From assembly GCA_003245395.1 (NCBI GenBank), contig QKDF01000038.1:1-5207 (forward strand): 5,207 bases of DNA, given 5' to 3'. Positions 5,121 through 5,207 of this stretch are shown in pieces. Source of the stretch: Clostridia bacterium (GTDB lineage: Bacteria; Bacillota; Clostridia; Oscillospirales; Oscillospiraceae). The position numbers and the translations under genes were made by a program. Positions within the stretch are counted from its first letter, which is position 1. Each line of letters opens with the position of its first letter. The notes under the pieces were generated by a model. That model was not told the origin of the DNA, searched no databases, and was given only the letters and a program-made list of their open reading frames with translations.

Positions 5121-5207
5121 AGCGTATCGGTATCCAGAATCAGTGTCAGCGGTCCATCGTTGAGGGAATCCACCTTCATATCGGCACCGAACTTCCCGGT
5201 CTGGACG
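5117..5207 (-). CDS. dtd: D-aminoacyl-tRNA deacylase (D-Tyr-tRNA deacylase), C-terminal end only
   Basis: Only the last 29 codons and the stop are inside the window; the gene continues beyond position 5207. The visible end has the classic Dtd C-terminus: VQTGKFGADMKV followed by LNDGPLTLILDT. In this family the GP of that second segment is the Gly-cisPro pair that reaches into the partner subunit's active site and rejects L-aminoacyl-tRNA. Dtd hydrolyses D-amino acids wrongly attached to tRNA, and glycine from tRNA-Ala, which keeps D-residues out of proteins. The reading frame is open to the window edge and ends in TGA. In many Clostridia dtd follows relA, so relA may lie just upstream, but this cannot be seen here. 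The next gene is an amino acid racemase 48 bases downstream. Confidence 0.92.
   Translation of the reverse strand, partial: VQTGKFGADMKVDSLNDGPLTLILDTDTL

Noticed and set aside
1..5207. Mobile element, CRISPR array, tRNA, rRNA or riboswitch
   Set aside because: I saw no repeated units, transposase-like protein, terminal inverted repeats, RNA-gene signature or gap long enough for a riboswitch; the longest gap is 52 bases.

Overview
The window carries a compact run of bacterial genes, all on the minus strand, so transcription runs from position 5207 towards position 1. The DNA is GC-rich, gaps are short (3 to 52 bases), and two gene pairs overlap. Most genes have a clear AGGAGG-type ribosome binding site. 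The gene content (a Dtd / MBL-hydrolase / HemZ neighbourhood, a nucleoside kinase of the clostridial type ending in REFIGGS, and a trimeric-type purine nucleoside phosphorylase) suggests a GC-rich Clostridia member, probably an Oscillospiraceae/Flavonifractor-like gut anaerobe. That assignment is inferred from gene content and protein style, not from a marker gene.

In transcription order: (1) 5207-5117, the last 29 codons of dtd (D-aminoacyl-tRNA deacylase), cut by the window edge. (2) 5068-4376, an Asp/Glu racemase-family protein, with a good sigma-A-like promoter overlapping the dtd stop codon. (3) 4323-3685, a small glyoxalase-II-like metallo-beta-lactamase-fold hydrolase. (4) 3701-2232, the radical SAM protein HemZ, whose start overlaps the hydrolase end by 17 bases. 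(5) 2228-1296, a uridine-kinase-like nucleoside kinase lacking the usual N-terminal TGS extension. (6) 1254-859, a small helical protein with a C-terminal zinc ribbon. (7) 859-35, a purine nucleoside phosphorylase whose start codon shares a base with the stop of gene 6. The last 34 bases (34-1) hold no gene I can support.

Two themes can be read from the order. The upstream part is translation quality control and D-amino-acid chemistry (dtd, racemase), followed by the hydrolase-hemZ pair that often follows dtd in Clostridia. The downstream part is nucleoside salvage (kinase, phosphorylase) with the zinc-ribbon protein translationally coupled to the phosphorylase. I saw no mobile element, CRISPR array, tRNA, rRNA or clear terminator. 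This is mostly a housekeeping region. The points of interest are the racemase with only one of the two usual catalytic cysteines, the shortened nucleoside kinase and the coupled zinc-ribbon protein. I do not see convincing evidence for a new multi-gene system.
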